From positions 17,275,929 through 17,339,928 of the forward strand of contig CM019704.1 of NCBI GenBank assembly GCA_009760885.1: a stretch of 64,000 nt of DNA. Reading direction: 5' to 3'. The notes under the pieces are model-generated. The model was not told where the DNA came from. It worked only from the letters and a program-made list of their open reading frames with translations, and did not search any database. The position numbers and the translations under genes are program-made. The DNA comes from Achatina immaculata (taxonomy: Eukaryota; Mollusca; Gastropoda; Stylommatophora; Achatinidae). Below, in pieces: positions 11,813 through 24,700 of this stretch (position 1 is its first letter; every line of letters starts with the position of its first letter).

Positions 11813-14659
11813 ATTATTCACCTGAAGATGACCTCCAAATGTTCTGTTGATCATGTGTTAACCTGCTTCAGCGCATACATAAAATAACTATAATCATTAC
11901 CACTGACACGCAGGCTGTTTCCATCAGCTTGCACACTGCTGGGTTGGGCCAAAAGCAAAACTGAGGGAAGAAATCTCAGAAAGCAGAAAAAAAAGTCTAA
12001 AAACACAAACCTGCTAAAAGAAAATAAACTCGTCAATGATGACGTTTTGAGTGATTCTAGCAAATGCAACTAAAAAGTGATGATAATGAACAGAGTATGG
12101 TGTTGTGTTAACAAACTCTTCTGACAAATTTATGTAGCGCTGCAAAGTGTTTTGCCATTAAATACAATCAATTCACTGGACTATAAGAATGAACAATATA
12201 TTGTGGACTCCTTAGGCGAGTAGTTATAAAATTGTTCAGGTCATGTAAACTCCTGAAGATCATCACAGCCCTGTCTTCGATAATAATTAAAAATTTTCAC
12301 ACATTTCTAGTATTTCACATAAACTAAACTTGCTCTGTGGACCCCCATACCTCACCTCTGATTTAGATTACTAGATGTGGAGAAAAGTTCTTCAAAAACA
12401 AAATATTACTATGCAGATTGCAACATTTAATGTTATATTATGAAGATTATATGAGGTTCAAATACCAGTCTAGCATTTTCAAAAAACTATGTTGGTGCTA
12501 TGTCTACCCAGAAAATTATGCAGGTAAATTTTATATAAACTGTTAATTGCTATCAAAAAATGATTTGTGTACATGCACTGCAGCTGTCCTGTTGCAAGAT
12601 CTAGCATGATACATGAAGTGCTAAAAACTCAGCATCAGATGTTTTCAATTTAATTTTTAAAAATGCAAAGCTGAAGGTGAATCTGAATGGTAAAACAGCA
12701 CATAAAAATAAATATATATAATTTTTTTTTGGTTTCGAATTCAGATATTTTTTCCCACAGCTAATAATTACTTTTTATCTGTGCATGATTTTGTTTTTAC
12801 ATAATTTATTAAGTAAAGCAAATATGAATGAACTGCCTCTTATGTGATACTGCACTCATGCCCTCACCAACATAAATTGTGGCCATCCCCAATGAGTTTT
12901 ATTCAGTATTTGGTCTCACAAGTTTTTCTCTATTAAAAAAAAAATTGCAAAATTCTACAACACCAGACTCTGACAGCATAAATCTTGCACGCATGAAAAA
13001 CTAAGAAAAAAAAAAAGGATGACTTTCTCTCCCAGTCCCAATACACACATTTACTTAAATCTTTTGACAAAGTTCAATGACAGCAGTGATTCAGCCCGTG
13101 CATTGTGACCGCATCTGGATACTTCCCTTATATTAAGGATGGGCTCACAGGGCTTCCTGTGATTTTAAGGGTGCCAAATTGTGGATGAAAACAGAATAGC
13201 TAATCAGCGGGGAAAGATGTGGTGCTGGTGGTGATTAGGGGCTGAAGAGTTTCCTGCACCACTGCAGAAGATTCCTGTGGGGGGGTTCCTGCTTGTGATT
13301 TACACTCTTGTACGGAACATCACTTAAGGGACTTAATTTTGTCTTTTAAATGAACTTTATTTTTCAATTAAATACTAAATTTTCCTCATGCAGTTCTCAA
13401 GTCTGAAACATTTTAACATTACGTAATGTCCTCTTGAAAATAATGCCCACATAAAGTATGTGCTTGTGTGTCTGAATATCTTATATTTAACAAAGATCAA
13501 TACATGGAAGCAGAAAGAAAAAAATAACAGCATGGCATCACCCAAATAATACTGAACAAAATCCACACAATAAAAATAATAGAACTTGTTTTGTGAATTC
13601 CTTCACAGAGACCACTATTCACACGTAATAAAATAAGTGGGGGAAAAAAAAATATGACAGTTCAATGATTTGTATAATAAGTCCTCACACACCCAACTTG
13701 ATCTTTAAATAATACCACTTTTGAACTGACATACTGCCAGATGCTTTTCTTGTGTTAATTATTTTAGTGTAAATTTCTAGGAATGTATGTGCTGAAACTA
13801 CATGCATGAAAACAAAACAATGTGTTCTGTGTTAGCAGTTCCTCAACTGACAACAGCTGACTATCAGATATGATTATCAAGTTTTCTTAAGCTATTGATA
13901 TAGATTATCTCTGTAACCATAAAATACTTAACTTGAGTACACAAAATAATTAAAAACTTTTAGTTACTTGGTTACATTTAGCTGTGAAACCTAACATACC
14001 TAAGTGGTGAAGGAATCGCATACTCTAACCATTCTGCTGATACTATCAACATAAATTTAATGCCCAAATCACCCAGTCTATATTCACAATTAATATATTT
14101 CATACCTAAAAAAAAAAAAAAAAAAGAGGTGTAGCCTGCTAAGGAACCCCACATTTGCAGAAAAGTCAAGCCGCTGCAAGTACCAAGTTCATCTACAAAT
14201 TATTCACAATAATAATGCATAAATGAAATGACTCTATTATCATTTTCCATTTTAGTGAAAAAAGAAATTGATGCTATGCTAATTAATCTACATATACAAC
14301 AGCATCAGGAATGCATTCTCCCCAAGCAGATTTTGGTCTCTTTTTTGCTGGTAACAGCTAAAGATTTAAGACTGCATATCACACATGTAGGTCTGGCTGG
14401 TCTTAAACCCCCACTTTCCAGATAATTCTAATAGTATACATTTTAATATGCTTCAGTCAATCTTGATTCAGCAGCTGTTAATATGCAATGAGATTATATT
14501 ATTATGAAAACACCTGTTCCAGGACATGTAAAGAGTTAAACATAGCTAGAGAGAAAAACACCATTTCAAATTTACTCACACTAACTGTGTCTAGTTGTAC
14601 TGTACTGTTCTGTATTGTCCTCTGTATTACACAAAAGCAATGGTCGAACTGTTGAACTA
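11813..14659. other. Unassigned AT-rich sequence downstream of UBE2H
   Basis: No conserved exon or repeat seen. It could include UBE2H 3' UTR if transcription runs far past the stop codon, but I cannot place a transcript end. Confidence 0.4.
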
Positions 14660-15353
14660 TTAACTCTTCCCGTGCCACAGGAAGAAACGCAGACGTTCCA
14701 TTTGGTGCCAGAGTAAAAGCGCGGGTCTTGATATGTATCGGGGGAATAGTTGGAAAAGTGAATGAAATATAGTATTTCCATGATAAGTGTATTTATTATG
14801 TTTCAAAATAAAAAAAAAAAATGTATGAAGATTTCATAAATGCAGAGTTTTTTAGGAAAAAAAAGAAGTAATGTTATGTTTTCAGACAATAATTGTGTCC
14901 TACTTACCATTGGCTATGTCTAGATGTACAGTATGTACCATCTGAGATGCCTAAAATTATTTGTCAGTCTCGTCATATGGGCCATTCTCACTAAAATAAT
15001 GTCTGAAATAACCTTCTAACTACTTCTCCATTCATCTAGTATGTCTAGATCTACTTTGGATACATTCAAGAACAGTGGTCTAGTCACAGGGCATGTCCAT
15101 ATCCCTACCTACATCACCAAAAATTGAAATTTCTTGATCAACAACTTTGTTTTTCATGCTCGACATCGCTTGTAACTAAGCACTCTTCCGCCAGGATGAA
15201 AGGAGTCACTGCACATATGCAAATAAAACGTGTACAATTAAAAAGTTACACCGTTTTTGTAGCAACAGAATAGGTATAAAAAAATGGTCACACGGCACAG
15301 AACACAAATACTGGTAGTGACCAATTTTAGTCCTTAGGCACGAGAAGAGTTAA
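14660..15353 (-). mobile_element. P1 MITE copy 1 (piggyBac-like, TTAA-flanked)
   Basis: A 694-bp non-autonomous element with TTAA at both ends. Inverted termini: TTAACTCTTCCCGTGCC at the left and GGCACGAGAAGAGTTAA at the right. The interior is non-coding and matches copies 2 and 3: CGCGGGTCTTGATATGTAT here is the reverse complement of ATACATATCAAGACCCGC in copy 2. A TTAA target is the signature of the piggyBac superfamily, and membership is inferred from that. It lies 268 bp past the UBE2H stop codon and is inverted relative to copy 2. Confidence 0.8.
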
Positions 15354-15620
15354 AATACAAATGTGTCATCCTTTCTCTCTCTCTCTCTCTTTCTAACACA
15401 AAGAAAATAAAGAAATACAGAATTCAACAGCATATAGTCACAGTCTAAAAATATTGGTGTTTAACATATGGAAAACATTTACACTGCCATACATGGGGAG
15501 GCGGGGGATTCAAACTGAATGGTAATGGGTGCTATATACACAATGGTTAATTCTGACAAATGAAGAAAACAAAAGGCTAAAATTCTGAGGACCCCTGGCT
15601 GTGAAACCGGGGTCCTAGTA
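15354..15620 (-). other. UBE2H: UBE2H 3' UTR, proximal part (inferred)
   Basis: Sequence directly after the UBE2H stop, containing a TC-rich run at 15371-15392. The first AATAAA I see on the minus strand lies at about 14792-14797, inside MITE P1 copy 1, so the transposon may lie in the 3' UTR or supply the polyadenylation signal. No transcript evidence is available. Confidence 0.5.
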
Positions 15621-15739
15621 TTATAATTCCATATCCTGAGCTTCGTCCTCTGAAAAGTCACTCATGGACGACTCACTGGAAGAGGATGCCTCTTCTGACT
15701 CACGCAGAGCTTCCTCTGTGGCATACCTCTGGACATAAT
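15621..15739 (-). CDS. UBE2H: UBE2H coding exon 7, acidic tail and stop
   Basis: Acceptor TTTTCAG|ATTATG. Encodes [20 protein letters not shown], then [18 protein letters not shown] and TAA at 15621-15623. The acidic serine-rich tail is the UBE2H signature. The exon lies between two inverted copies of MITE P1. Confidence 0.97.
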
Positions 15740-18700
15740 CTGAAAAAAAAAGAAAACATGAGAAAATTTTGAACAATACAACAGTTACAAATAACTTTAC
15801 TCGCCTCACTCTATTTATCTGTTAGACTCATGGATGCTCTCCCTGTAACTGCAGATTACACCTCTTTGTGGCCACTGCCACATGAATTTAGAATAGGAAA
15901 ATGAGTTATAGTTAACTTTCCTACACAAATCCTACTTTCTTTTGCAACATTATTTTACAATAAAATGATATACAGCCAAATAGCACATATAAAAGCAATA
16001 CACAATAAATATTTTTAAAACAATGTTTGCTGAAAATGCTGAAATGTATAATATGCTGTGATTTACAGTGCCAAAGTAAAAAAAAAAACTACAGAGCATA
16101 ATACAACTCCCATTTACTTATAAGCAGTAATGGCTATTAAACTGGATTGATGTTGAAGAATCATCTTGTAACAAAATACTTCACAAAGAAAAGAAGGAAT
16201 GAACAAATCTGTAAATTTTTAAAGCAGAAGAGATATTTGTTCTGATGTCATGACCAGAAAAGCATAACTGGCCAAGAATGTGCAAATGTCAGAGCTGGTA
16301 AACCAGTGTCAGCCAAGAATTCACCTAATTTAGAGTATCGTAATTGGCCAAGAACCTACCAAATGTCAGAGTTGGGAAACTACAGTCAGTCAAGAACTCA
16401 CCTAAGACTATAATCAAACAAGAACCTACCAAATATCAGTACTGGAAAACTACATTTGGCCAAGAACACACTTAATACAGAAAAATATAATCAGTCAAGA
16501 ACCTACCAAATCTCACAGCTGGGAAGCTACAGTCAGCCAAGAACTCACCTAATATGGAGAACTATAATCATACAAGAACATACCAAATCTCACAGCTGGG
16601 AACCTACTGTCAGCCAAGAACTCACCTAATGAAAAGAACTATATAATCAGTCAAGAACCTACCAAATCTCACAGCTGGGAACCTACTGTCAGCCAAGGAC
16701 ACATTTAATACAGAAAAATATAATCAGTCAAAAACCTACCAAATCTCACAGCTGGGAAGCTATAGTCAGCCAAGAATTCACCTAATGCGGAGAACTATAA
16801 TCAAACAAGAACCTACATTAACTCTTTCCCTGCCATAGTCGATATCGTGAATACTTCCTGTTAGTCTAGTGACTGCCATGGTCATTATAGTGATTTTGTT
16901 TCGTTGCAATGTAAAACTATTGAAAAACTTTTTTATTGTACATGATTTATCTACGCATGTCTGGTGACCTTTCATAGTTCAATCCAAAGAGTGGCTAACA
17001 ACCAAGCAAAATCGATGTGTTAACAGAGAAATTTCAGTATTTATTGTGATTTTGGAGGCATAAGGCCATGTCCTATGACCCGACCACTGTTCCCGAATGT
17101 ACCCCAAGTACATCTAGACCTATTAAATGGACTGGAGAAGTAGTTAGATGGTTATTTCAGACATTATTTTAGTGAGAATGCCATCACACGACGAGATTGG
17201 ACAAAAATTTAAGTAGATCTGGAAATCGCTGATGGTAAACATAGTACATCTAGGCATTGCTGATGGTAATCACTACACAATTATCATCTAAAATCATCAC
17301 ACTACTTCTTTTTTCCTAAAAAACTCTTCATTTATGAAATCTTCTTACATTTACAACTATTTTCATGCATAATATGTATACTTTTAAAGTGGAAATACTT
17401 TGTACATTAACTTTTACAACTATACCCCCTATACATATCAAGACCCGCACTTTTTGTGTGGCACGGACGGGAACATCCGCATTTTTTTCTGCGGCACGGG
17501 AGAAGTTAAAGTGTTGTTACAGCACAGCTGTGGACAAAGTAGGGAGCAATGTGATGCACCTTTGTAGTTGACTTTGATGAATTAGCTGACCTGCATTTTC
17601 CTTGGTACAGAGAAAATGCCATCTCATCTTCTGGCTTTCACCATGAGACATGAAGAAGACCACATCTATCAGATGACACCATTACCTGCACTCACCAAAA
17701 TCATCACATTGCATTCTAAACAGCAGCAACCAACTCTGAATAGCATCCACTGTTAAGTTTATGTATCCACAAACCTCTAACTCTCTTTTTGTATTCCTCT
17801 GGTTTGTGAAGATACAAGGCAGCAGCATCCCCGTTGAGTGGGTCTATCGGGTTTGGGTAGGTGAGCAGTTGTGGCAGGAAAGATTCAAAGATATTTGACA
17901 GATCTGCAAAAGGTAAGATGTTACAGAATGAAATAATGATAATCATGTTCATGAAAAGTGCTGTATATAAACATATATTATCATTCAAAATATTTCATCT
18001 AAATGGACTATTTTAAATGGCATATTTTAAAGTAAAATCTACTACATGTGCACGCTTATTAGTGATGAAATATTTAACAATCCTACAGTTGCATGAAAAA
18101 TATGTCACCCAAAAAATTTTTCAAAATGTCAGCTTCCACAATGGGCTTCTCATTAAAAAAAATCCAAAACCACAAAGCCTATTTTTAGCTTTTATGATAG
18201 TTTAACACTACAAATTCTCAAAGCTGAAGGATTCATTCACAGTTTAACAGTACAAATTCTCAAAGCTGAAGGATTCATTCACAGTTTAACAGTACAAATT
18301 CTCAAAGCTGAAGGATTCATTCACAGTTTAACAGTACAAATTCTCAAAGCTGAAGGATTCATTCACAGTTTAACAGTACAAATTCTCAATGCTGAAGGAC
18401 TCATTCACAGTATAACAGTACAAAATCTCAATGCAGAAGGACTCATTCACAGTATAACAGTACAAAATCTCAATGCAGAAGGACTCATTCACAGTATAAC
18501 AGTACAAATTCTCAATGCTGAAGGACTCATTTATAGTTTAACAGTACAAATTCTCAATGCTGAAGGATTCATTCACAGTATAACAGTACAAATTCTCAAT
18601 CCTGAAGGATTCATTCATAGTTTAACAGTTCCCCTGGGAACAACTGTGTTAAGAGCACACTTATCTTAACATAGTGTTTGTGAGACAGGGAACATAGATC

Positions 18701-21700
18701 TGTTTGCTTAAAAACTCTGACCTACCTCTGTAGCCCAGAAACTTGTAGCAATCAACACTAATTGTAATTGTTATTTTTGCAAAATGTAATGTCAGGTTGG
18801 TGGACAGATGGGGACATGGAGATCTCTGGCGGGGATGAGGGATGTCTGGTGTGAAACCAATGAATCCAGGACGTGACAAGCCTATGGGTCTTTACAACAA
18901 TGGCTATCAGAATGATGTAAACAAAACAGAGCCAGTAGACTATGGGTGGCGGGGAATGGATATCGTTGAAGCACTCATCAGATTCCTCATCTCAAAGTCA
19001 GAGTGTCTTTGTGGAACTGTCTCAAAACCATCTGACATGGAGAAGGGGCTTAAGTACAGCCACCAGAGGCTGGAAAACAAAGTTTTGGCCAGGCCAGCCA
19101 CACTGTCTTCATGGCAGTCCGAGCAAGACCACAGTCTGCCCTAGCAAGGAAAGGTGCTGAAGTCGGAGTTACCCAGCCAAAAGGCGCATCGCAAAAATCA
19201 GGGTAACACGCATTATCGCTAATGAAATGTCTCTATCTGCAGTTTTCAAACATGGTGCTTGCCCTGTGAAGACTAACCAGGCAGGTGCAGTGCCGGGCCC
19301 CCTGCCTCGAAAAGGTCCACCCAATGCTACTGGAGGTCCTCTCAGTTCGTCTTGTGGAGTCAGGAGACATGAGAGTAGAGCTACTGGCCAAAAAATACAA
19401 CAGAAGAAAACAGCCAAAAAGCAAGAACTTAAAATAATGCAGTGGAATGCTGAGGGTGTCAGCAGTGTTAGAGATGGCTATAGCAAAAAGGTTGAACTAG
19501 AGAACATACTTTTTGCAGAGCAGGTAAGTATATGCTGCATACAGGAGACACACCTAACCAAAGATGCCGCCTTTAAAATCAGAGGCTACCAGTGTTTTAG
19601 ATCAGACCGACAGGACAGAAGAAAGGGAGGAGTACTCACACTTGTTAAGAATAACATCAGCGCATGTCAGGTGGGAGTGTACATGGAAGGAGCCGAATAC
19701 CAGATGATCCATCTAAAAAGTAGTAATACAGATTTCCACCTCCTTAACTATTACTGTCCTAATGACCGCCCACTTGCTTTAGGAACAATCCCACACAAAG
19801 AGAGACTGATGGTCTGTGGTGATTTTAACAGTCATTCCCAGAGCTGGGGCTATGACCACATAGACAAGAGAGGAGAGGAAGTTGAGAGCTGGCAGGATGA
19901 TAATGGACTTCTCCTGATCAACCAGCCAATGGATGCCCCAACATTTTACTCAAGGGCGTGGCATACAAAATCAACACCAGATCTGGCATTCCACTCTCCA
20001 GATCTGAAGTGGAACATTACACGTGAAGTTGGAAAACAACTTGGAGGTAGCGACCATCGACCAGTCTTCCTGACAATAGAAAATGAGCTCCTTAACACCA
20101 GTAACCCTCTCCCCAGATGGAACTATAAAAAAGCAAACTGGACAATGTACAGACATCGTACAGGTATCCTGGTGGGACAGCTGTCCATAGAAGGTAAGGA
20201 TATTAACAGCATAGTGAAGGAATTCAATGCTTGTATCCTTCAGGCCGCTCGTGAAACCATTCCCAGAGGAGCTCACAGGGACTATAAACCATACTAGTGA
20301 GCTGGGAAAACTCCATGACGACGTGGAAGCAGCTCGAAAGCAAGCAGAAAATAGACCATGCCAAGAACATCACAATAATTACCAACATTCTAAGGCCAAA
20401 TTTCAGAGAGCAAAGCTGCAAGCCAGACGGGAAAGTTGGAGAGAGAAAACAGAGTCCCTAAACTTTGAAAAGGATGGAAGGAAACTGTGGAAACTAATCA
20501 AACAGTTAAATGATGAGAGTACTGGAAGAAGTACAAAGGTTACACTAATAGAGGATGGGAAAATTCTTACAGGTAAGCAGGTAGCAGATCACTCTGCTCG
20601 CATGTTTGCACAGGACTGCAACACTGATATCCATCCAGAGAAGGAGCGTACAGTGCGCATCAAGCCACAGAAAGAGGAGGAACAAGTCAGAAAAGTGGAG
20701 GTCATGGATGCACCAATCACACGCAGTGAGTTAGACCTAGCAGTTAGTAAACTGAAACCAAGGAAATCACCAGGACCAGATGGAGTGTCCAATGAAATGA
20801 TCAAGAACCTGGGAATGGCAGCAATGAGAAAGCTGTTGGATATTTTCAATATGTGCTGGAGCACAGGTAAGTTACCTCAAATCTGGAAGGAAGCAAGCAT
20901 GGTACCACTGCTAAAACCAGGGAAAAACAGTGATACTGCCTCCAGCTACAGGCCAATCAGTCTCACTAGCTGCCTATGCAAAACGATGGAACGCATCATT
21001 GACCCGAGGCTAAAATGGTACCTAGAAAGTGAAAACCTTCTCGTTCCACAACAAGCAGGATTTAGGCAGTACTACAGTACGGAAAATCAAGTGACCTATC
21101 TCTCTCAAGAGACTGAGGATGCATTCCAAGAGAAAAACCTTGGACTAGCAGCGTGGATAGACCTGAAGAAAGCCTTTGATAAAGTATGGAAAAAAGGTCT
21201 GCTGTGGAAACTAAGAAACTGCAATGTGAATGGAAGACTGTACAACTGGATAAAGTCCTATTTACACAATAGAAGAGCTAGAGTAGTAATGGATGGACAC
21301 AAAAGCCAGAAAGTACTTCTGTGACACGGTGTACCACAAGGAGGAGTCCTTTCGCCTACACTATTCCTTGTATTCATTAATGACCTGGTCAAGGAACTTC
21401 CCTATGGAATCAAAGCGGCACTGTATGCAGATGATCTGGTCATGTGGTGTACAGATGAATATGCGACAGTTGCTACACAGAGACTCCAAATAGCAGCAGA
21501 CATCTTGACATCATGGACAAATAAATGGTGTGTAAGTATCAACACAGAGAAATCAAGTACCACTCTGTTCACCCTCTCATCTAAACAGAAAGCAGGTAAG
21601 ATCTTTGTAAATGAAATACCCTTAAGGATGGACAACCAACCCACTTACTTAGGAGTGACTCTTGACTCAAAACTGACGTGGAAGCAACACATCAACAGTG

Positions 21701-24700
21701 CAGAAGCAAAAGCCAGAAGAAAACTAGCCATATTAAGAAAATTGAGTGGAACCACATGGGGAGCTAGTGAAAGAATCCTCAAGAAAGTATATCAGCAAAG
21801 TATTCTACCACATTTAGAATATGGCTCAACATCTTGGTGCACAGCATCAAACACTACGCTGCATAATCTAGACAAGGTTCAAAATCAGTCACTACGGATT
21901 ATCACAGGTGCCATGAGGTCCACACCAATAGTAGAAATGCAGAAAATAGTTGGTGTTCAACCGCTAAAGGAACGTAGAGACACAAAGGTCATGACCATGG
22001 GAGAAAAATTCCTTAGGTCTGTAAGCCATCCCCTGAAGGAGAGATTCAATAACTTGGCATTAGGACGGCTTAAAAGAAGCAGCTTCATTCATCAGGCCAA
22101 GCGTATGCGTAAGCTGATACCTGACCTTCCAACTGTAGTCGCTCCATTATCATCTGTACCAGAGCATACACCATGGAAAGAAGCAGATTATACACAAATA
22201 ACTATTCAGACTGAAGTGAAAGGTGTGCAGAATGGTGAGATGCAGAGCAGTCTTGTAAGATCAACAGCCACACTTAGTGTTCTAGATGACAGATATCCAT
22301 GTGACATCTGGATACGTGTGTATACAGATGGATCTGCACATAATGCCATAAAGAATGGAGGGGCAGGAGCATATATTGAATATCCAAACAACACCATTGA
22401 CAAGATTTCCATACCCACTGGTAAATACTGCAACAACTTTGATGCAGAAGTTAGGGCAATTATTGCTGCAGTTGAAAAACTATCAGACTCCAGAATTGAT
22501 ACATGTCCTGTAGTAATTCTCACAGATGCAAGATCAGTACTGGAAGCTCTTCAGTGCAACAAACTACCAGACCTTAAGGATGCCTTGTCAAAAATTGGCT
22601 TACAACATGGAGTCACTTTGCAATGGATTCCCTCCCACTGTGGGATACCAGGCAATGAGAAAGCTGACCACCTGGCCAAAGAGGGCACTGAAATGGAGCA
22701 ACCAGACATACCAATCACTTATAATCAGAAGAAAAGCATGATAAAAACCTACAGGAAGCCACAAACACCACCACATGATGACTATCACATGCTAAACAGA
22801 AAGGAACAAGTCACCATCTTCCGTCTCCGAACAGGACACAGCCGACTCCGAAGTCATATGTATACAAAGTTTAAGGTTGGTGCTACTAATCTATGTACAT
22901 GTGCGCAGGTGCCCCAAACTGTGGAACATATCCTCCAGAACTGCATCAACTACGAGACACTGAGAAATAATTACTGGCCCAGTGAAACCACTAAAGAAGA
23001 TAAGCTCTATGGTTCCATACATGAATTACAAAAAACAGTGAAATTTATCCAAGAGACAGGACTGCAGATATAGACAGACAGTGCGAACGAAGAAGAAGAT
23101 AGTTTAACAGTACAAATTCTCAATGCTGAAGGACTCATTCACAGTATAACAGTACAAATTCTCAACTCTGAAGGATTCATTCACAGTATAACAGTACAAA
23201 TTCTCAATGCTGAAGGATTCATTCACAGTATAATAGTACAAATTCTCAACTCTGAAGGACTCATTCATAGTTTAACAGTACAAATTCTCAATGCAGAAGG
23301 ACTCATTCACAGTATAACAGTACAAATTCTCAATGCAGAAGGACTCATTCACAGTATAACAGTACAAATTCTCAATGCAGAAGGACTCATTCACAGTATA
23401 ACAGTACAAATTCTCAATGCTGAAGGACTCATTCATAGTTTAACAGTACAAATTCTCAATGCTGAAGGACTCATTCACGGCACAACAGTACAAATTCTCA
23501 ACTCTGAAGGATTCATTCACAGTATAACAGTACAGATTCTCAATGCTGAAGGACTCATTCACAGTATAACAGTACAAATTATCAACTCTGAAGGACTCAT
23601 TCATAGTTTAACAGTACAAATTCTCAATGCTGAAGGACTCATTCACGGCACAACAGTACAAATTCTCAACTCTGAAGGATTCATTCACAGTATAACAGTA
23701 CAAATTCTCAATGCTGAAGGACTCATTCACAGTATAATAGTACAAATTATCAACTCTGAAGGACTCATTCATAGTTTAACAGTACAAATTCTCAATGCTG
23801 AAGGACTCATTCACAGTATAACAGCACAAATTCTCAACTCTGAAGGATTCATTCACAGCAAATAATTTTGTATAACTCCCTACAGGCAGATGGTAGGAAA
23901 AGGGTAAAGGAATTTAAAAACAATTTTTTTTAAATGTGACAGGTAATCATAACTCTTACAGCTATACATACATTCAGCATTAATTCTGCATATTACATGC
24001 ATAATAAGCATGTGCCAATTTAAAAAAAAACAAAATAAGAAGGTAAAGTTAGCCCTATCATGGCACAGGGATGGTGGTGACTTCATATTTCCATGAAAAT
24101 TTGATCAAGATATTTTCAGCTTACTATTAATGTATATTCTTCCTACCAAGAAAATCTCTTTAAGAATATATTACAGTGGGTTAATGTAGTATTTCTTCAT
24201 CTGTTTTTCCTACTGAAAAAAATCTCTTTAAGAATATATAACATAGAGTTAATGTAGGCATTTCCTGTTTATCTATTATCCTGCTGTCCTACATTTACAG
24301 AATAACTATCACATCTGCCACACTGATATAATGTATCTTATACAAGTGTAAAAACGTCAATGTGAAAAAAACTCATATTATTATATTATTAAGCTACAAC
24401 AATAACCACATAACAAAGAAAGCCCTTAAACTGAAGTAACAAGTTTTGACATGTATGACATACACATTATATAAAAAAAAAAGTAGAGAATAGCTATGTG
24501 CAAAATAGCGATCAATGCCAAACATCTCTCCTGACACACACTCTGTATCTAGCTATCTGCAAAGAGAATATAAAAATCTGTTAGGCCTAATATTTTTGTT
24601 ATTCTTCTTACATCTTACATCCTTCCTGTGCCGTTAAACGTCCTTTAGGGCTGGCATGGTAGTTTGCAAAGTTTTTCTGTTTTCAGCGAGCTTTTCAACC

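Larger units (their letters stand above)
18630..23098 (+). mobile_element. I-group non-LTR retrotransposon, nearly full length
   Basis: A 4.47-kb LINE inserted into the 42-bp minisatellite in UBE2H intron 5, antisense to the gene. Both sides carry the 13-bp ATAGTTTAACAGT (18617-18629 and 23099-23111), although the array itself contains this word. It encodes an APE-type endonuclease, reverse transcriptase, RNase H and a terminal Cys-His motif. The last 25 bases after the stop end GCGAACGAAGAAGAAGA, so the 3' UTR is very short. An RNase H domain plus this order places it in the I group. Only one frameshift and one stop interrupt the main protein, so insertion was recent. Confidence 0.93.
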
